Positions 59,801-64,000 of a stretch of 64,000 bases of DNA are shown here, piece after piece (positions within the stretch are counted from its first letter, which is position 1; the number at the start of each line of letters is the position of its first letter). The stretch is taken from positions 20,397 to 84,396 of the forward strand of contig MU832157.1 in the NCBI GenBank assembly GCA_029204225.1, written 5' to 3'. This stretch comes from Diphasiastrum complanatum. Taxonomy: Eukaryota; Streptophyta; Lycopodiopsida; Lycopodiales; Lycopodiaceae. Both the position numbers and the translations under genes were made by a program. The notes beneath the pieces are model-generated. The model was not told the origin of the DNA and did no database searches. It worked only from the letters and a program-made list of their open reading frames with translations.

Positions 59801-61721
59801 AGGCACAACAGATCATCTCATCCACCAACGAATTTCGTATGCAGGGAGGGCAAAGGGCTCTGAAATGTGCAGTTCATGTAGTTTACAAAGCGGAACAAGT
59901 GATTTGGTCTTTTCTTGCCTAGTTTTTTTGCTGCTTCCTTAGTCCCTAGTTTTACTGATGAATGTTTTATAACTCCAATACATTAATTTGTCAGGAGCAT
60001 AACCTACATTCTATTTGAATGTTAGCATGGTTTCTTGTCTTTTGGATGTCCCTTTATTTGGCTGATTGGAGTAGAACCCTGACTTAATAGAGGAATGAAA
60101 GCCTTCACCGACTGGCCACTTATTGGTGCTCCATGTTAGCATTGTTAGAATGCACACATCAAACAAAAATGTTTTCAATCGGACTTAGAATCTATTGCCC
60201 ATTTTACAGACACGTATTCACTTACCAGTGTCCCTAGGACGTATGTCTACACTGGCTAGCTAGGATATAGTTTCAGCTGAAGTTCATGTAGCATTGAGTA
60301 TCAAGTTTTTAAATCTTACCTCTGACTTTCTGGAATGGTCCTTTATATTATGTGACATTATCTTGGTTTTCTTGCTTTTATCGTTGGTTTCGCTGAAATG
60401 CATAGGGCATGTTTGTTAGCTAAAAGTTGGAACTCTTATCTTTCTTTCTTTGCAGCTTGTGAATGCCTGCTACATTGAGCGAATTGACCTTTCAGCTCAT
60501 GGTTTCTACATCACTCCAGACATTGGGTTTGATTGGCAAGTTGGAAAAGGAAGGCCTTTCAATTACTTCACGTTTGGAGCAGCTTGTGCAGAAGTAGAGG
60601 TTGACTGTTTGACTGGAGATTTTTATCTGCGGCGTGCTGATATATGCATGGACTTGGGAAGTTCCTTGAATCCAGCCATTGACATTGGCCAGGTTTGTTG
60701 TGGGCATATATTGTCTCTATATGTCTGTCAATCTGCCATCTTACAATTCATATGAATGGGAAGCCATTCTGCACAGAGAAATTTTAAATGAGGCTTTCCA
60801 AGTACCCATTGTTTTCAAGAGTAAGACAGAGCTGCAAAATTCACATTTTCACACACTTGCAGGTGGAAGGGGCATTTGTTCAAGGCTTAGGGTGGGTTGC
60901 ATTGGAGGAGCTTAAATGGGGAGATCCTGCTCATCCCTGGGTAAAGCCAGGCCATTTGTTCACTCAGGGTCCAGGCACCTATAAGTTGCCAACTGTAAAT
61001 GACATTCCTGTAGACTTTCGTGTTTCTTTGTTGGAGGTGAGTAATGCCTTCAAAATTTTGAGCTGATTTGGATTTCTTGTAAAATGCCTTCATTAGGATG
61101 TTCTTTTCTGATGTAATCTGCTGTTGTAGAAATTTAAACCTCGGATTTGTTGCTCATAGCAAGTAAAGTTGAATGACCTAGAATGATTTTCTTTTCAAGT
61201 TAGGTAATACCCTCAGCTCCTTGACAGTCTTGATTTTTCCCTTTTGGCTTGCATGCTATATCAATATATCATGATATTATTAAATGTTTTTTTTAATCTT
61301 TAATGAGAATCTCTAGCAGAATGATATTGGTTGTATTATGGTGCAGCTATGCTCATCTTCTCATCATTTGACTCACCGACTTGTTGAAGGCATAACATAT
61401 TTTGAAATTAACAAGATGCTATAAAAACATCACATGTTGATTAAAACAAAAAGCCTCAATTCCCCTTTGTTTTTGCAGGATGCTCCAAATCCACGAGCTA
61501 TTCATTCCTCAAAGGCAGTGGGGGAACCTCCATTGTTTTTGGCTGCTTCAGCATTCTTTGCAATCAAAGAAGCTATCTCAGCAGCTAGAAGAGAGGTTGG
61601 ACTTGATAAGTGGTTTGTTCTTGACAGTCCAGCAACTCCTGAACGAATAAGATTGGCCTGTTCGGATCAATTCACAAAGCATTTTATAAATGAGGACTTC
61701 ATCCCTAAATTGAGCATCTAG
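45029..61721 (+). CDS. XDH: Xanthine dehydrogenase, 14 exons, apparently intact
   Basis: Oxidises hypoxanthine to xanthine and urate with NAD+, cytosolic homodimer with 2 [2Fe-2S], FAD and molybdenum cofactor. Exons: 45029-45164, 45543-45642, 46094-46202, 51410-52927, 53419-53661, 54461-54775, 55446-55685, 55930-56214, 56954-57175, 58376-58537, 58694-58828, 60456-60692, 60863-61036, 61479-61721. All junctions are GT-AG and in phase: 4119 nt, 1372 residues, near the usual 1360 of plant XDH. Seen: CGEGGCGAC (C56, C61, C64) and C86 of the plant ferredoxin-like cluster; CGFC and CRCTGYRP (C126, C129, C163, C165); FAD loop VVGNTEVG (about 296) and [12 protein letters not shown] (about 389); Moco domain [12 protein letters not shown] (about 776), GGGFGGKE (about 835), [10 protein letters not shown] with the substrate Arg (about 950), [12 protein letters not shown] (about 1075), and catalytic Glu1308 in KAVGEPP. 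The Glu/Arg pair favours XDH over aldehyde oxidase. Exon 4 alone encodes 506 residues. Confidence 0.96.
46909..47232. repeat. Microsatellite and minisatellite cluster with CG tract
   Basis: (CT)25 runs into (CA)16. Then three units of 65-100 bp, each holding TTCAATAAGGTGTGTGT, CTCCATTGTGTGTCTATGTG and a CA run, follow one another. One CA run contains about 11 CG units (47119-47140). Alternating purine-pyrimidine sequence dominates the cluster. Confidence 0.9.
47373..47970 (+). pseudogene. Copia gag-protease relic in intron 3
   Basis: [18 protein letters not shown] at about 47559-47610 is a zinc knuckle with its first Cys pair damaged. [17 protein letters not shown] at about 47875-47930 is the protease site (D-S-G-A changed to D-L-G-A). 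Several frame changes; no pol follows. Confidence 0.65.
47976..48439 (+). repeat. Copia LTR in intron 3
   Basis: It runs TGTTAGAAATTAATG to CAAATTCTGACA, 464 bp, and is followed directly by the primer site TGGTATCAGAGCAGG (48440). No second copy exists downstream in the window, so the element is truncated. Confidence 0.75.
48440..49086 (+). other. Copia leader with repeated motif
   Basis: This is the untranslated leader between primer site and gag. From about 48740 to 48990 an ACCTGGTGCAGG-type word recurs four times, interleaved with GAGGGCAGCA three times, giving a degenerate purine-rich repeat. Confidence 0.6.
49087..49830 (+). pseudogene. Copia gag-only unit in intron 3
   Basis: It starts [20 protein letters not shown] (an upstream Met at 49069 is less likely) and continues [39 protein letters not shown] and [19 protein letters not shown]. 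It is an open gag domain of about 200 residues. After KQG a frameshift moves the natural reading ([19 protein letters not shown], Lys-rich) into another frame that soon stops. There is no zinc knuckle and no pol; non-LTR sequence follows. A dead, strongly truncated copy in the sense orientation of the host gene. Confidence 0.8.
49831..50820 (+). other. Intron sequence without recognised feature
   Basis: No 3' LTR or pol was found here. The near-repeat AATTTGACGAGTCA occurs at about 50323 and 50394, with CTCACTAGCCAT/CTCACCAGCCAT and CATGTACCGA following each, about 71-88 bp apart. Confidence 0.4.
50823..51190 (+). mobile_element. LINE 3' end (C-terminus plus tail) in intron 3
   Basis: A (CT)16 tract is followed by [12 protein letters not shown], a stop, [17 protein letters not shown], an untranslated part and a terminal AAAGATGTTAATAAAG next to CT-rich sequence. 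It matches, in opposite orientation, 8450-8137. It is a 5'-truncated insertion of the same LINE family, sense to the host gene. Confidence 0.65.
58829..60455 (+). other. Intron 11 of xanthine dehydrogenase
   Basis: 1627 bp, no element recognised. It contains a local repeat of AGATGGGAAAGTCAGAGATCT-like text near 59614-59660. Confidence 0.8.
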
Positions 61722-62096
61722 TATGGTATCTTAATGTACTGCAACACATATTCATCCAATGTACTATAAATATTGTTTTTTCTCTAGAAAATGCACAACT
61801 AAAATCATGATCTTGTGTATAGTAACCTTGACTAGTCTTTTAGCAGCATAAATGAGCATTACTACAATTTTCAGCTGAGTATCTCCTCAATAATAATGGT
61901 TTTGGTTCAAGTATTGAAAGAGGACCAATATCCCATCCATGGGGGAATCTTTCTTTGTTCCACTTTCAATACCAATGCCTATTTGGAACTTGAAGGAATT
62001 TCATGTGAGATTTTACACCATTTATTTGGCTTAGATGTATGTAGACTACATCAGGGTTCTTGTGTTCTTGATGTGGACAAGAGAATCTAACGACTA

Positions 62097-62101
<5 letters not shown>

Positions 62102-62177
<76 letters not shown>
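62102..62177. repeat. (GA)n microsatellite
   Basis: About 38 uninterrupted GA units. Confidence 0.97.
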
Positions 62178-62182
<5 letters not shown>

Positions 62183-62496
62183 TATGGAGAAAATTGATTT
62201 GGTAAGAATTTGATTTTGTGTAGAAGAAAAGTAAAGATAGATGGTTGGAAAAGAGAAGACCCACTAGGGGTGATGCGTATGTACAATTAACGACATGTTT
62301 GTCACTTCCATGATCACTGCCAAACAAAACTTACAATTTTTTTTTTAAAGGCATTAAATGGCTCCCCAAGTATTATTTTTGACAAGCATAAATTCTTTCA
62401 AAGCCCTACAACTCTTTTTACCATTTAACCTTTATTTTGTGAAGATGTTCATATCATGTGATAGAGATTGTGAAGTGCAATAGGGTCCCAAATATA

Positions 62497-62672
62497 AATT
62501 TATGTTCCTTATTGACATGTATTAGTAGCTGATGTACTACAGTAGCTTCCCCAATTGGCCAAAATCAAACTTACAATTCTAAAGTGACATGTAGGACCAA
62601 AATTTATGTCCCTTATTGACATGTATTAGTAGTCGATGCACTACAGTAGCTTCCCCAATTGGCCAAAATCAA
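62497..62672. repeat. 104-bp tandem duplication
   Basis: AATTTATGT-CC-TTATTGACATG through GCCAAAATCAAACTT occurs at 62497-62570 and again from 62601, with about five differences. Confidence 0.85.
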
Positions 62673-63380
62673 ACTTGTTTGCTGCCAATGAATTGTAGTT
62701 GGCTCTTTTTCATCTAGACATGTTTGGAGAAATTGTAAAACTAATTTGATCTGGTTTGGTTCCATGTTTAATTGGCATTGCCAAACTCTCAGAAAAAGCT
62801 TTTTTTCATTAGCCATTTTTGTACCTATTTAACAAATATGTAATGCAAAAATCGATCACAATTATTCCACAAAAAGGTTTGTAGATGGTACCATCTACAA
62901 ACTACTATAATGTTACAGTAGTCTAAGAATGACATTTTTTTCTTGACATAACAATAAACTTGGTAGCTAGTTTTTGTAATTAACAAACTCTTAATTATCC
63001 AAATGTACAAAAAAATATTTATGGCAAAAGCAAAGGATAGATCAAATTTGTTTTACAAAGTATGAACACTAAAGACAAAAGTATCTAACACAAAAGCTTG
63101 TTTGATATTGCTTCTTGCTTACGATGAAGATAAAGCCAATGTCATAGTTACTTGGATCACAACAATGATTCTCACAAGGAACTACCACAATGACAATGTT
63201 CTCTAGCCACAATCTCAATGTATCCGCAGATAGCCTATTCCTCGTAATTGCTAAAGTCGAAACTCACAAACAATTTAACTTTTGTAGTCAGAATAATATC
63301 TATAGCTAGTTTTCAGTGGAACAAATCATACTACAGAGAGAGCGAGCAATTAGAATGAAGCACTATGCCACATTGTGATT

Positions 63381-63386
<6 letters not shown>

Positions 63387-63472
<86 letters not shown>
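63387..63472. repeat. (GA)n microsatellite, interrupted
   Basis: About 42 GA units with one extra A at 63421. Confidence 0.97.
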
Positions 63473-63475
<3 letters not shown>

Positions 63476-63731
63476 GCAAAGCAAACAATGCAACTCACAG
63501 ACATTGCTCAACTCTTACCACCAAAGAAGAAACTAATGGCCCAAGGCACAACTTACAATGATTGTTTTTATTAAATCCAACAAATAAGCATTACATATTT
63601 TAATTTTTTTTGTTTATTCAAATCTTCTACTTTCTTGGTACAACTTTTACAATTTTGTTGAAAAGTGCTTATTTATATCCCTTTGCACCACAAATCTAAC
63701 GTATATAAATTTAATAATGCAAGCAAGAGAG

Positions 63732-63968
63732 TCACTCAGCAGCAGCGAGTGACGGTGAAGTAAGTGGGGCCTTCACAATCTTTAACAAGATAAAATGTCC
63801 AAAGATAGACAAGCAAACTAACACATAAATCCAAATTATCATAAGAAAATGGTGAAGACTTAGGGCTGTTGTATATGTGAGGAAACTTGTGACGAGACCC
63901 AGTAGTGCCACATATGTAGAAGGCCTTAGGGAAGATGCAGGCACACCACGCAAAATGTCGACCACCAC
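63732..63968 (-). CDS. Probable last exon of a membrane protein gene
   Basis: After a pyrimidine-rich acceptor (ttttctgtgtcag) at about 63969 the minus strand reads VVVDILRGVPASSLRPSTY, then two hydrophobic helices (VALLGLVTSFLTYTTALSL and MIIWIYVLVCLSIFGHFILL) and ends KIVKAPLTSPSLAAAE with TGA at 63732-63734. The rest of the gene would lie beyond 64000. I do not recognise the family. The reading has no Met of its own need and is better seen as an internal-start exon. Confidence 0.45.
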   Translation of the reverse strand: MVVDILRGVPASSLRPSTYVALLGLVTSFLTYTTALSLHHFLMIIWIYVLVCLSIFGHFILLKIVKAPLTSPSLAAAE

Positions 63969-64000
63969 TGACACAGAAAAACTGCACTGACACTAGTTGC

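Larger units (their letters stand above)
61722..63731. other. Intergenic, microsatellites and a duplication
   Basis: It includes the 3' untranslated region of XDH (no clear AATAAA). No other gene was seen. Confidence 0.4.

Overview
The window reads as nuclear DNA of a land plant. It is AT-rich, its genes have spliceosomal GT-AG introns, and its Copia retrotransposons carry the plant initiator-Met tRNA primer site (TGGTATCAGAGC). One intact gene is a plant-type xanthine dehydrogenase. The sequence alone does not fix the lineage: the reverse-transcriptase and methyltransferase-like relics at 14.5-18.9 kb remind me of families I associate with ferns and other non-angiosperms, but that is only an impression.

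Layout: (a) 0-2.1 kb: coding-looking exons of an unrecognised gene on the minus strand, next to a 462-bp hAT-type MITE. (b) 4.5-14.4 kb: decayed non-LTR retrotransposons (LINEs, mostly minus strand), two further hAT-like MITEs and a Copia gag piece. (c) 14.6-18.9 kb: a frameshifted reverse transcriptase followed on the same strand by a multi-exon, frameshifted gene ending in an N4/N6-type DNA methyltransferase fold (DLFVGTG motif). (d) 22.5-41 kb: a Copia graveyard. It holds a complete but dead element with both LTRs and a TGTCC target duplication (35611-41062), and a younger element with an ACAAC duplication (28218-34057). The younger one sits inside an older Copia copy and is itself interrupted by a third Copia fragment. 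(e) 45.0-61.7 kb: an apparently intact xanthine dehydrogenase gene with 14 exons and a 1372-residue product. Its 5.2-kb third intron collected a microsatellite cluster with a potential Z-DNA tract, a Copia LTR-leader-gag unit and a LINE 3' end. (f) 61.7-64 kb: microsatellites, a 104-bp duplication and the probable last exon of a membrane protein gene on the minus strand.

Only the xanthine dehydrogenase gene looks fully functional. It would encode the cytosolic molybdo-flavoenzyme of purine breakdown (hypoxanthine to xanthine to urate). None of the Copia copies keeps a complete reverse transcriptase, and the two best-preserved ones lack key integrase residues, so any past mobility needed enzymes supplied from elsewhere. 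Exon limits, target duplications and repeat limits were all read by hand; no database search was run.
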